A stretch of DNA of 64,000 nucleotides from Ruminococcus sp. (lineage in GTDB: Bacteria; Bacillota; Clostridia; Oscillospirales; Ruminococcaceae): positions 248,001 through 312,000 of the forward strand of contig JAFWTA010000030.1 in NCBI GenBank assembly GCA_017519145.1, given 5' to 3'. Made by a program: the position numbers and the translations under genes. The notes under the pieces were generated by a model. That model was not told the origin of the DNA, searched no databases, and worked only from the letters and a program-made list of their open reading frames with translations. The stretch's first letter is position 1. The number at the start of each line of letters is the position of its first letter. Shown piece by piece: positions 52,972-60,696 of the stretch.

Positions 52972-53255
52972 ATTATCACTCCTTTTGGGGCTCCGAAGAA
53001 TTGGGTATGCTCCCGGAAAAGGAAGCTTCTGCGAAGCCATTATGAAAGCTTTCATATATAAGTGATTTATGAAGCCGAAAAAGACGAAAAGATTTCAAAA
53101 AAATCTCTATTCTTGTTAGCTGCATAAAACATTTGTGATTATTGCCGTAAAAGCGCCATTATTTCACCTAACCACTCATCATCCAAGTTTTTGAGGAGCT
53201 TCTTTTGATGTGAATAAGTTAACCGAAGCTAACTATCTCATGGCTTTATATAGGT
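52972..53255. other. Long leader of the ECF operon
   Basis: About 278 bases between the predicted transcription start (near 53249) and the sigma factor start. Includes an inverted sequence GTTAgCTTCGGTTAAC (53217-53232 region). No convincing reading frame or known riboswitch pattern. Confidence 0.4.
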
Positions 53256-53284
53256 ATTATACCATTATAATATCCCTTTTGCAA
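53256..53284 (-). promoter_or_regulatory. Promoter of the ECF sigma operon
   Basis: Minus strand TTGCAA (53284-53279), 17 bases, TATAAT (53261-53256). Reads as a housekeeping sigma-A promoter; a self-dependent ECF promoter was not identified. Confidence 0.55.
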
Positions 53285-53302
53285 GAAATCTAAGGCAGAC
53301 TA

Positions 53303-53356
53303 TTGACAAACGCTTCCAAATATGATATATTAAACATATGAACAATCGTTCATATG
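53303..53356 (+). promoter_or_regulatory. Metal-responsive promoter-operator of the P1B ATPase
   Basis: TTGACA (53303-53308), 17 bases, TATATT (53326-53331). A perfect 9-base inverted repeat CATATGAAC-AATC-GTTCATATG (53335-53356) covers the predicted start near 53338. The ATATGAAC core is like ArsR/SmtB-family operators (CzrA, CadC, SmtB type). No ArsR-type gene is in the window. Confidence 0.72.
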
Positions 53357-53374
53357 AGAAAGGATAGTGACCTT

Positions 53375-56065
53375 ATGGAAAAAAATTTTTCTGTATCAAA
53401 TCTGGACTGCGCTCACTGCGGTGCTAAAATAGAGGAAGCTATCGGCAAGATTGAAGGTATCGAGTCGGCTGTGCTTAACTTCCCCATGAAAAAAATCAAA
53501 ATAAAGGGTGATCTCACCGATGAACTTATCAAAAAGATCAACGAGGTCGCAAACTCCATCGAAGCCGGCGTAATAATCGCTGCCATTGAGGAGGCTCATC
53601 ATCACTCCCACCGTCACGACCACGAGCATGGCCATGAGCATGAACACCACCATCACCACGATGAAGAGTGCGGCTGCGGTCACGACCATGAGCATGAGCA
53701 CCACCATCACCACGATGAAGAGTGCGGCTGCGGTCACGACCATGAGCATGAACATCGCCATCACCACGATGAAGAGTGCGGCTGCGGTCACGTCCATGAG
53801 CATGAACATCACCATCACCACGATGAAGAGTGCGGCTGTGGTCACGAGCATGAGCATGAACATCACCATCACCACGATGAGGAGTGCGGCTGCGGTCACG
53901 ACCATGAGCATGAACATGAACATGAACACAACAGCGGTGAGGAATACACCATCGAAAACCTTGACTGCGCTCACTGCGGTGCCAAGATCGAGGAAGCTAT
54001 AGGCAAACTTGACGGAGTTGAGTCTGCTGTGCTGAACTTTCCCATGAAAAAGTTCAGGATCAAGGGCAATATTACCGACGAGCTTCTTGAAAAGATAAAT
54101 CAGGTGGCAAACGTTATCGAAGCAGGTGTCGTTATCGCTCCTGCGATCAAGCGCCACAGTCATGCAGAGCATGAGGATCATGAGACAGAGCATACTCACT
54201 CTCATTCGGAAAGGCATGAGAGCCTCAAAAAAGATATCATTCCTCTTATAATAGGTATAATTATCTTTGCGGCAGCTGTTCTCAGCGGAAAGCTCCTTGA
54301 TATAAAGCCGCTTACAATTGCGCTCTATGTTGCAGCTTATCTTATTCTTGGCTGTAATGTTCTTATTGCTACCTTCAAGAACCTTAAAAACAAGAACTTC
54401 TTCGACGAGAACTTCCTTATGACAGTTGCAACCATCGGTGCTTTCGCCCTTGGTGAATACGCCGAGGCTGTGGGAGTCGTTCTTTTCTTCCGTATCGGTG
54501 AGCTGTTTGAGAATTATGCAGTCTCCCGAAGCCGCAAGGCTATCACAGATGTTGCAGATCTTAAGGTCGAGGAAGCTGATGTACTTATCGACGGTGAGTT
54601 CAGAAGGATACACTCCGACGAGATCGAGGTGGGCGATATTCTCCGCATAAAGGCGGGCGAAAGAATAGCTGCCGACGGTATCGTAGAGTCGGGGGAGTCA
54701 AGGATCGACACCTCTGCTGTAAACGGCGAACCTGTTCCCCTCACTGTAAGAAAGGGCGATGAAGTACTGTCCGGCTGCATAAACCTGTCTGATACCTTTA
54801 CTCTGAAGGCTACGGCAGCTGCCTCTGATTCCATGATATCAAAGATAGCACAGGCTGTCGAGGATGCTTCCGCCGCAAAGCCGAAGATAGACCGCTTCAT
54901 CACACGTTTCGCAAAAATCTACACACCTATTGTTATTGCAATTGCAGTTCTTACCGCTATCGTTCCATCTCTTATCACTGGAGACTGGAGCAAGTGGATA
55001 TACTCTGCACTTACCTTCCTTGTAATCAGCTGTCCCTGCGCTTTGGTACTCAGTGTGCCTCTTGCGTACTTCTCGGGTATCGGCGCAGCGTCAAAGCTGG
55101 GAATACTGTTCAAGGGCGGAAATGCCATAGAAGCTCTTGGCAGCGTAAAGGCTGTTGCCTTTGATAAGACAGGTACACTCACTAACGGAAGCTTCTCCGT
55201 CACAGAGGTAAAGTCCTACGGCAAGCTTGGTGAAAAGGAGCTCCTCTCCATATGCGGAAGCTGTGAGCAGAGCTCTACTCATCCTGTTGCCGAGAGTATT
55301 GTGGACTATTGCAGGCAGAATGACAGCAGGCTCTTCACTTCGGAAAAGACCACCGAGATAGCAGGCCGCGGTGTTTCCGCTGTTCTGGACGGCAGGAACA
55401 TTCTCTGCGGTAACGAAAGGCTTATGTCAGAAAACAATATTTCGGTTCCTGATGAGGAGACTCCTCTCGGAAGCATAGTGTATATCGCTGTTGACGACGA
55501 GATACAGGGCAGGATAGTTGTATCCGACACCGTTAAGAAGACCTCCGCCGAGGCTGTTTCACAGCTGAGACAAATGGGTATCGCTACTGCAATGCTCACA
55601 GGAGACAAGAATGACAATGCACTGGCTATGGCTAAACAGCTTGGAGTTGACTCCGCTAAGGGAGACCTTCTCCCCGACGGAAAGCTTGCAGAGATAGAAC
55701 GTATCCGCAGGGAAAAGGGTGCAGTCATGTTCGTAGGCGACGGCTTCAACGACGGTCCAGTGCTTGCAGGCGCAGATGTGGGCGGAGCAATGCACAGCGG
55801 CTCCGACCTTGCACTGGAGGCTGCGGACGCAGTATTCATGAACTCCGAGCCTGATTCAGTGGTAAAGGCTAAGAAAATAGCCGATAAAACACTGCGTATC
55901 TCCTACGAGAACATCATCTTTGCACTGGCGGTAAAAGCGGCTGTGCTGGTGCTTGGTCTCATCGGTCACCCCAATATGTGGCTGGCTGTTTTCGCTGACT
56001 CGGGCACGGCAATGCTGCTCATACTCAACTCTATCAGAGTGCTGAACATAAGAAAGTACAAATAA
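53375..56065 (+). CDS. P1B-type Zn2+/Cd2+ exporting ATPase with His-rich repeat region
   Basis: 896 residues. Two N-terminal metal-binding domains with DCAHCGAKIEEAIGK (near 8 and 197) enclose five 18-residue repeats rich in His, Glu and Cys. A second His cluster follows the second domain (about 258-285). The pump core has eight helices, ISCPCALVLSVPLAYFSGIG (CPC metal site), phosphorylation site DKTGTLT, STHPVAESI, and GDGFNDGPVLAGADVGGAM. The CPC with preceding features fits the ZntA/CadA (P1B-2) group. ATG 53375 is chosen because ATG 53354 lies within the operator and leaves almost no leader. Confidence 0.93.
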   Translation: MEKNFSVSNLDCAHCGAKIEEAIGKIEGIESAVLNFPMKKIKIKGDLTDELIKKINEVANSIEAGVIIAAIEEAHHHSHRHDHEHGHEHEHHHHHDEECGCGHDHEHEHHHHHDEECGCGHDHEHEHRHHHDEECGCGHVHEHEHHHHHDEECGCGHEHEHEHHHHHDEECGCGHDHEHEHEHEHNSGEEYTIENLDCAHCGAKIEEAIGKLDGVESAVLNFPMKKFRIKGNITDELLEKINQVANVIEAGVVIAPAIKRHSHAEHEDHETEHTHSHSERHESLKKDIIPLIIGIIIFAAAVLSGKLLDIKPLTIALYVAAYLILGCNVLIATFKNLKNKNFFDENFLMTVATIGAFALGEYAEAVGVVLFFRIGELFENYAVSRSRKAITDVADLKVEEADVLIDGEFRRIHSDEIEVGDILRIKAGERIAADGIVESGESRIDTSAVNGEPVPLTVRKGDEVLSGCINLSDTFTLKATAAASDSMISKIAQAVEDASAAKPKIDRFITRFAKIYTPIVIAIAVLTAIVPSLITGDWSKWIYSALTFLVISCPCALVLSVPLAYFSGIGAASKLGILFKGGNAIEALGSVKAVAFDKTGTLTNGSFSVTEVKSYGKLGEKELLSICGSCEQSSTHPVAESIVDYCRQNDSRLFTSEKTTEIAGRGVSAVLDGRNILCGNERLMSENNISVPDEETPLGSIVYIAVDDEIQGRIVVSDTVKKTSAEAVSQLRQMGIATAMLTGDKNDNALAMAKQLGVDSAKGDLLPDGKLAEIERIRREKGAVMFVGDGFNDGPVLAGADVGGAMHSGSDLALEAADAVFMNSEPDSVVKAKKIADKTLRISYENIIFALAVKAAVLVLGLIGHPNMWLAVFADSGTAMLLILNSIRVLNIRKYK
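53636..53935 (+). repeat. Five 54-bp tandem repeats coding the His-rich linker
   Basis: GATGAAGAGTGCGG-type blocks recur with exact 54-base period (ATGAAG at 53661, 53715, 53769, 53823; ATGAGG at 53877). Each unit gives 18 residues with about five to six His, Asp-Glu-Glu and Cys-Gly-Cys. Confidence 0.92.
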
Positions 56066-56071
56066 AAACAT

Positions 56072-56101
56072 AAGGGAGACTTTATCAGAAGCCTCCCTTT
56101 G
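56072..56101 (+). terminator. Terminator of the P1B ATPase gene
   Basis: AAGGGAG (56072-56078) pairs with CTCCCTT (56093-56099) followed by TG; moderate. Confidence 0.65.
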
Positions 56102-56167
56102 TTTATATTCAACTGTTTATTATCAACACGGAATATTTTTTTCAACACACTGTTGAACACAATGTTA

Positions 56168-56193
56168 AAAGCTCCCGCCTGAACGGGAGCTTT
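56168..56193 (-). terminator. Terminator of the CobW operon
   Basis: AAAGCTCCCG (56168-56177) pairs with CGGGAGCTTT (56184-56193), minus-strand tail TTTAACATT. Confidence 0.75.
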
Positions 56194-56197
56194 ACTA

Positions 56198-57154
56198 TTA
56201 ATAGAATGTAGCCACAGGCTGCTCGGGAGCTTCGGCTTTTTCAACCTTCTGCACCATAAGTACAGGTCCCTTGCCCTTGTAGAGCTTGTGCTTCTGAACG
56301 CTTATCTTTCCTGTAATGGTTATCCATTCCTTGTTGGGCGGCTCGTTTCCGCTCTCGTCCTGAGCTACCATCCAGCAGTACTGGATATCCTCAACACAAC
56401 AGGTCATGATATGACGTCCCACAGCATAAGTGTACTCGGGGAACTTGCTGTTCTTGGCGGTAAGTCCCTTGAAGGTCATGATCTTTCCGTCATACTTCAT
56501 TGGCTCTTCCATTATATCTCTGTACCAGAGAGCGAAGTCCTTGTCCTCAATGGTGATCTCGTCTGCCTCAACATCAAAGGGAAGCGGATCCTCGATATCA
56601 TCGTAGGCTATCTGTCCATCAGAATACTCATAAACTATCTCAGCACGTCTTGAAACTCCCCTTACGATCTTATGGAACTCGTTGGGGTCAAAGCTCTTCT
56701 CGAAACGGTTAAAAACCACCATTTCCGTAGTGTTGAATTTATCCACAACAAGGCTGCGCATATTGGAATTGTAGTTCATGAATGTGGTGGAGTCCACAAA
56801 GCACATAACCTGTGCGATAGTAGTCTCATCGGGCATAGCCTTAAAGAACTCGTCCATGGTCCACATACCGTTGTACTCAACAACGATACGCTCTGCACCG
56901 CTGTCCTTGAGTATCTTTGTGAAGTTCTCCATGGTGAAGTCTTCCTTGTCCTCAATTACATGGGTAACGATGTTCTTCTTGGGCATACGGGAGATATCGT
57001 ACTCCTCAATACCCTCCTCACAGATAAGGAGAAGAGTTTTCTCACCCTTGTTGAAGCGTCTGTCCTCTAATGTCTCCTGTATGAACTTTGTCTTTCCCGA
57101 CTCAAGAAAGCCGAGAAAGAGGTATATCGGTATTACATCATTCTGATCAGGCAT
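56198..57154 (-). CDS. CobW-like GTPase fused to a DUF1980/YcgQ-type C-terminal domain
   Basis: 318 residues. The N-terminal ~180 residues are G3E GTPase-like with a P-loop GFLESGKTKF (15-24) and VMCFVDSTTF; the CxCC metal motif is missing (LLLICEEG in the region). The C-terminal ~100 residues resemble the DUF1980/TIGR03943 domain of YcgQ: MTFKGLTAKN, YAVGRHIMTCCVEDIQ, then EWITITGKI. The CC pair could bind metal. In Bacillus, YcgQ-YcgR belongs to zinc-starvation genes. It lies 18 bases after the His-rich CobW gene. Confidence 0.75.
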   Translation of the reverse strand: MPDQNDVIPIYLFLGFLESGKTKFIQETLEDRRFNKGEKTLLLICEEGIEEYDISRMPKKNIVTHVIEDKEDFTMENFTKILKDSGAERIVVEYNGMWTMDEFFKAMPDETTIAQVMCFVDSTTFMNYNSNMRSLVVDKFNTTEMVVFNRFEKSFDPNEFHKIVRGVSRRAEIVYEYSDGQIAYDDIEDPLPFDVEADEITIEDKDFALWYRDIMEEPMKYDGKIMTFKGLTAKNSKFPEYTYAVGRHIMTCCVEDIQYCWMVAQDESGNEPPNKEWITITGKISVQKHKLYKGKGPVLMVQKVEKAEAPEQPVATFY

Positions 57155-57172
57155 TATAAAAGCTCCTTTCGA

Positions 57173-58390
57173 TCAGGCGTTGAAAAGCTCGGCAATAGCC
57201 TCTTCATTTATCTTTGAACCGATAACGCAGAGTCTGCCGATGGTGCCTGCGCTTCCGCTGCGGACATCCGGCACACCGGGAACATAGTCATAGTGTATCC
57301 ATTTTCCGTCAGCACCTGCAACGATTCCCTTTGCACGGAGTATCATGCCGTACTTTTCTTCATCACCGAGAGCATTGAGAGCAGCGGTGATCTCCTCGAC
57401 AGTGTATGTCCTTGTAGTCTCTCTGCCCCAGCTTGTGAATACATCATCAGCGTGGTGGTGATGGTGATGCTCATGATCGTGGTCATGGTCGTGACAGCCG
57501 CAGGTGCAGTCGGGACCGTGATCATGATGATGGTGCTCATGCTCGTCATCGTCATCGTCATGGTGGTGATGATGGTGCTCGTGCTCATCCTCGTCATCAT
57601 CATGGTGGTGATGATGGTGTTCATGCTCGTCCTCGTCATCATCATGGTGGTGGTGATGATGGTGTACATGCTCGTCCTCATCATCGTCATGGTGGTGATG
57701 ATGGTGTTCATGCTCGTCCTCATCATCGTCATGGTGGTGGTGATGATCGTGCATTGCAGCCTCCTCAAGGAGCTCCTTCAGCTCATCATCGAGTGTGTTC
57801 TTCTGTGTCATAGCGTCAACAAGCTGTGCGCCTGTGAGCTGATCCCACTCTGTTGTAACAATGGGAGCTGCCGGATTTTTCTCGCGCAGGCTCTTTACGC
57901 ACTCATCAAGCTTCTCCTGTGAGAGTCCGCTTGTATGGCTGAGAATGAGGCAGCTTGCGTATGTTATCTGATTATCGAAGAACTCGCCGAAATTCTTCAT
58001 ATACATCTTGTACTTCTTTGCATCAACTACCGTTGTGAATCCGTCAAGCTCCACATCGTGAGCGTTGATGTTCTGAACTGCGCGGATAACGTCACTGAGC
58101 TTGCCGACACCGGAGGGCTCGATAAGGATACGGTCGGGAGCATAGTCTGCAAGGACCTTCTCCAGAGCCTTTCCGAAGTCACCGACAAGGCTGCAGCAGA
58201 TACAGCCGGAATTCATTTCTGTTATCTCCACGCCGGCATCCTGTAAAAATCCGCCGTCAATGCCTATCTGACCGAATTCGTTCTCGATAAGCACCAGCTT
58301 TTCGCCTTTATATCCCTCCTGAATGAGCTTCTTTATAAGAGTGGTTTTTCCTGCACCGAGGAAACCCGAGAAAATAGTTATCTTTGTCAT
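57173..58390 (-). CDS. CobW/COG0523 zinc metallochaperone GTPase with His/Asp-rich repeats
   Basis: 405 residues. P-loop SGFLGAGKTT (8-17), the metal motif GCICC (Cys 63, 65, 66), VVDAKKY, SHTSGLSQ, and a CobW_C domain at the end (RAKGIVAGADGKWIHYDYVPG). Between them, about residues 212-318, lie runs of six to seven His alternating with Asp/Glu. G3E family proteins of this kind deliver zinc to client enzymes using GTP. ATG 58390; ribosome site weak. Promoter directly upstream. Confidence 0.92.
   Translation of the reverse strand: MTKITIFSGFLGAGKTTLIKKLIQEGYKGEKLVLIENEFGQIGIDGGFLQDAGVEITEMNSGCICCSLVGDFGKALEKVLADYAPDRILIEPSGVGKLSDVIRAVQNINAHDVELDGFTTVVDAKKYKMYMKNFGEFFDNQITYASCLILSHTSGLSQEKLDECVKSLREKNPAAPIVTTEWDQLTGAQLVDAMTQKNTLDDELKELLEEAAMHDHHHHHDDDEDEHEHHHHHHDDDEDEHVHHHHHHHDDDEDEHEHHHHHHDDDEDEHEHHHHHHDDDDDEHEHHHHDHGPDCTCGCHDHDHDHEHHHHHHADDVFTSWGRETTRTYTVEEITAALNALGDEEKYGMILRAKGIVAGADGKWIHYDYVPGVPDVRSGSAGTIGRLCVIGSKINEEAIAELFNA
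57450..57753 (-). repeat. Tandem His/Asp codon repeats in the CobW gene
   Basis: Units of about 42-45 bases coding HHHHHHDDDEDEHE-like 14-mers, five or so copies, then degenerate His-Asp tail. Nearly identical codon use across copies indicates recent slippage or unequal exchange. Confidence 0.88.
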
Positions 58391-58425
58391 GTGAACAACA
58401 CTTCTTTCATTTAATTTCAAATTAT

Positions 58426-58454
58426 ATTATACCACACTGACAAAAATAAATCAA
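58426..58454 (-). promoter_or_regulatory. Promoter of the CobW operon
   Basis: Minus strand TTGATT (58454-58449), 17 bases, TATAAT (58431-58426). No clear Zur palindrome was recognised. Confidence 0.65.
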
Positions 58455-58473
58455 GCCCCGAACGGACACAAAA

Positions 58474-58497
58474 AGGCTGCCGCAGCTGCGGCAGCCT
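58474..58497 (-). terminator. Terminator of the EF-G-like gene
   Basis: Perfect palindrome AGGCTGCCGCAG/CTGCGGCAGCCT (58474-58497), minus-strand tail TTTTTG. Confidence 0.88.
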
Positions 58498-58506
58498 CTG
58501 ATATAC

Positions 58507-60588
58507 TTATTCAACATTTCCTACTGCGGAAATCACCTCTGTCAGGAGGTTTGCAGGGAGCTGCTCATATCTTACGAAATCGAATGTGAAGCTTCCCATG
58601 CCTCTTGTGGTCTGGCGGAGGTACATTGCGAAGTCGTGCATCTCACGCATGGGCACCTCTGCCTGAATAACGGTATTGCCGCTGCCTGCAGGCTCCATGC
58701 CGAGAACTCTGCCTCTGCGTTTGTTCAGCTCGCCCATGATATCGCCTGTGTTCTCGTCGGGAGCTGTTACCTTCAGCTCGCCGATAGGCTCAAGCATTAC
58801 AGGGTCTGCCTGACGGAGTCCCTCCTTGTATGCGATGGAAGCGGCAGTCTTGAATGCCATTTCCGAGGAATCAACAGGGTGATATGAACCGTCTACCAGT
58901 ATAGCCTTCAGTCCGACTACGGGGCAGCCTGCAAGAACGCCCTTCTTTACGGACTCCTCAAGTCCCTTCTGAACTGCGGGGAAGAAGTTCTTGGGAACAG
59001 CTCCGCCGAAGATCTTCTCCTCGAATACGAGAGTATCGCTTACACAGGGCTCGAACTCGATCCATACATCACCGAACTGTCCGTGACCGCCCGACTGCTT
59101 CTTGTGTCTTCCCTGAACCTTTACCTTTTTGCGGATAGTCTCCTTGTAAGCTATCTTGGGAACTGTCAGGTTGACCTCAACACCGAACTTGGTCTTGAGC
59201 TTTGCAGCTGCTACCTCGATATGCTGTTCGCCGAGACCGCTGAGTATCTGCTCCTTGGTTGTCTCGTCCTGAACATATGTGAGAGTGGGATCCTCCTCGA
59301 TAAGTCTCTGGATACTTGCTGAGATCTTAGCTTCATCGCCCTGAGCCTTAGCCTTTACTGCCATTGAATAGCAGGGTCTTGGGAACTCCATGCCTGCAAA
59401 CTCAACAACTCTTGCTGAGTCTGACAGTGTATCGCCTGTATTGGCAGAGATCTTGGAAGCTACAACTACATCACCTGCATATGCTGCGGAGACCTCGGTC
59501 TGCTTCTTGCCGCAGAGATTATAGAGCTTGCCTATCTTCTCCGAGGTACCTGTTGTTGAGTTGATAACATCACAGTTTGATGTGAGCTTGCCTGACATAA
59601 CTCTTATAAATGACATCTTGCCTACGAAAGGATCGGCAACTGTCTTGAATACAAATGCTGAAAGAGGATCCTCTGTATTGCAGGCTACCTCGATAACGTC
59701 CTTTGTGGGAGTGTAAGCTTCAGCGGAGTATACCTCGTTGGGTGACGGTAGCAGAAGCTCTATCTCCTTCAGAAGCATATCTATACCTGCAAGATCAGCA
59801 GCAGATGTGCATACAACAGGTGTGATGATTCCGCGGTTCATACCGTCGTGGATACCGTCGATGAGCTCTTTCTGAGTAAATGCCTCGCCCTCGAAGAACT
59901 TCTCCATAAGTTCCTCTGAGGTCTCTGCAACAGCCTCTGAAACGGCAGCTACCAGACCGTCAACACGGTACTCGAACTTCTCGGATATCTCAGCTGTGGG
60001 CATATCGGTCTCGATAGCGTTGCCCTTGTCGTCGTACTTGTAGCACTTCATCTCGATGAGGTTAACGTACTCAACGATCTTTCCGTTGCTGACAACGGGG
60101 ACTACAACAGGGCATACAGTAGGACCGAAAACGGTCTTGAGCTCTGTGAGCACATTGAAGAAATTAGCGTCCTTGTCGTCGATCTTTGTAACAACGAACA
60201 TCTTGGACTTGCCCTGCTTTACCGCTTCGTCATAAGCCTTTCTTGCGCCTACCTTGACGCCGGACTTAGCGGAAACAGTTATCATTACGGTATCGGAAGC
60301 TCTGATGCCCTCGATCATTTCGGCTGCAAAGTCGAACAGACCGGGAGTGTCGAGCAGATTTACCTTTAATCCGTTATATTCAAATGAAGCAAGAGACGTA
60401 CCGATGGATATCTGTCTCTTGATCTCTTCGGGATCGTAATCGCAAACAGTTGTGCCGTCAGCAGTCTTGCCGAGTCGGTCGGAAGCTCCTGCCTTGTAAA
60501 GGATCGCCTCTGCAAGAGAAGTTTTTCCCGAGCCGTTATGGCCTGCAAATGCTATGTTTTTGACTTTGTTTACATCATATTCTTTCAT
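58507..60588 (-). CDS. EF-G-like translational GTPase paralogue
   Basis: 693 residues with all five EF-G domains. The G1 loop is GHNGSGKTSL instead of AHIDAGKTTT, G3 is DTPGLFDF so the catalytic His of DTPGH is replaced, and G4 is TKID. Domain IV keeps SGGHGQFGDVWIEFEP and the C-terminus FVRYEQLPANL. This is the EF-G-like/FusA2 group found beside true EF-G in Clostridia and Actinobacteria; it is probably not the main translocase. ATG 60588 with GAGGAG; single-gene unit. Confidence 0.88.
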   Translation of the reverse strand: MKEYDVNKVKNIAFAGHNGSGKTSLAEAILYKAGASDRLGKTADGTTVCDYDPEEIKRQISIGTSLASFEYNGLKVNLLDTPGLFDFAAEMIEGIRASDTVMITVSAKSGVKVGARKAYDEAVKQGKSKMFVVTKIDDKDANFFNVLTELKTVFGPTVCPVVVPVVSNGKIVEYVNLIEMKCYKYDDKGNAIETDMPTAEISEKFEYRVDGLVAAVSEAVAETSEELMEKFFEGEAFTQKELIDGIHDGMNRGIITPVVCTSAADLAGIDMLLKEIELLLPSPNEVYSAEAYTPTKDVIEVACNTEDPLSAFVFKTVADPFVGKMSFIRVMSGKLTSNCDVINSTTGTSEKIGKLYNLCGKKQTEVSAAYAGDVVVASKISANTGDTLSDSARVVEFAGMEFPRPCYSMAVKAKAQGDEAKISASIQRLIEEDPTLTYVQDETTKEQILSGLGEQHIEVAAAKLKTKFGVEVNLTVPKIAYKETIRKKVKVQGRHKKQSGGHGQFGDVWIEFEPCVSDTLVFEEKIFGGAVPKNFFPAVQKGLEESVKKGVLAGCPVVGLKAILVDGSYHPVDSSEMAFKTAASIAYKEGLRQADPVMLEPIGELKVTAPDENTGDIMGELNKRRGRVLGMEPAGSGNTVIQAEVPMREMHDFAMYLRQTTRGMGSFTFDFVRYEQLPANLLTEVISAVGNVE

Positions 60589-60643
60589 GGTAAAGTTTCT
60601 CCTCTTAAATGGTTTATCCGTTTTTTATGTACGGCATACAAAT

Positions 60644-60672
60644 ATTATAATTCATTAATAAAAAAATTGCAA
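60644..60672 (-). promoter_or_regulatory. Promoter of the EF-G-like gene
   Basis: Minus strand TTGCAA (60672-60667), 17 bases, TATAAT (60649-60644). Confidence 0.65.
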
Positions 60673-60696
60673 TACTAACATAAAATTTTCTACATT

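Noticed and set aside
53396..54613. 405-residue open frame on the minus strand opposite the P1B ATPase
   Set aside because: It runs through the His-repeat DNA in antisense, giving Val/Met/Ala-rich repeats; the opposite strand codes a complete ATPase with all motifs.
57293..57922. 209-residue Val/Met-rich frame opposite the His-rich CobW gene
   Set aside because: Antisense shadow of the GAT/CAT-type repeat codons; no ribosome site or family match.
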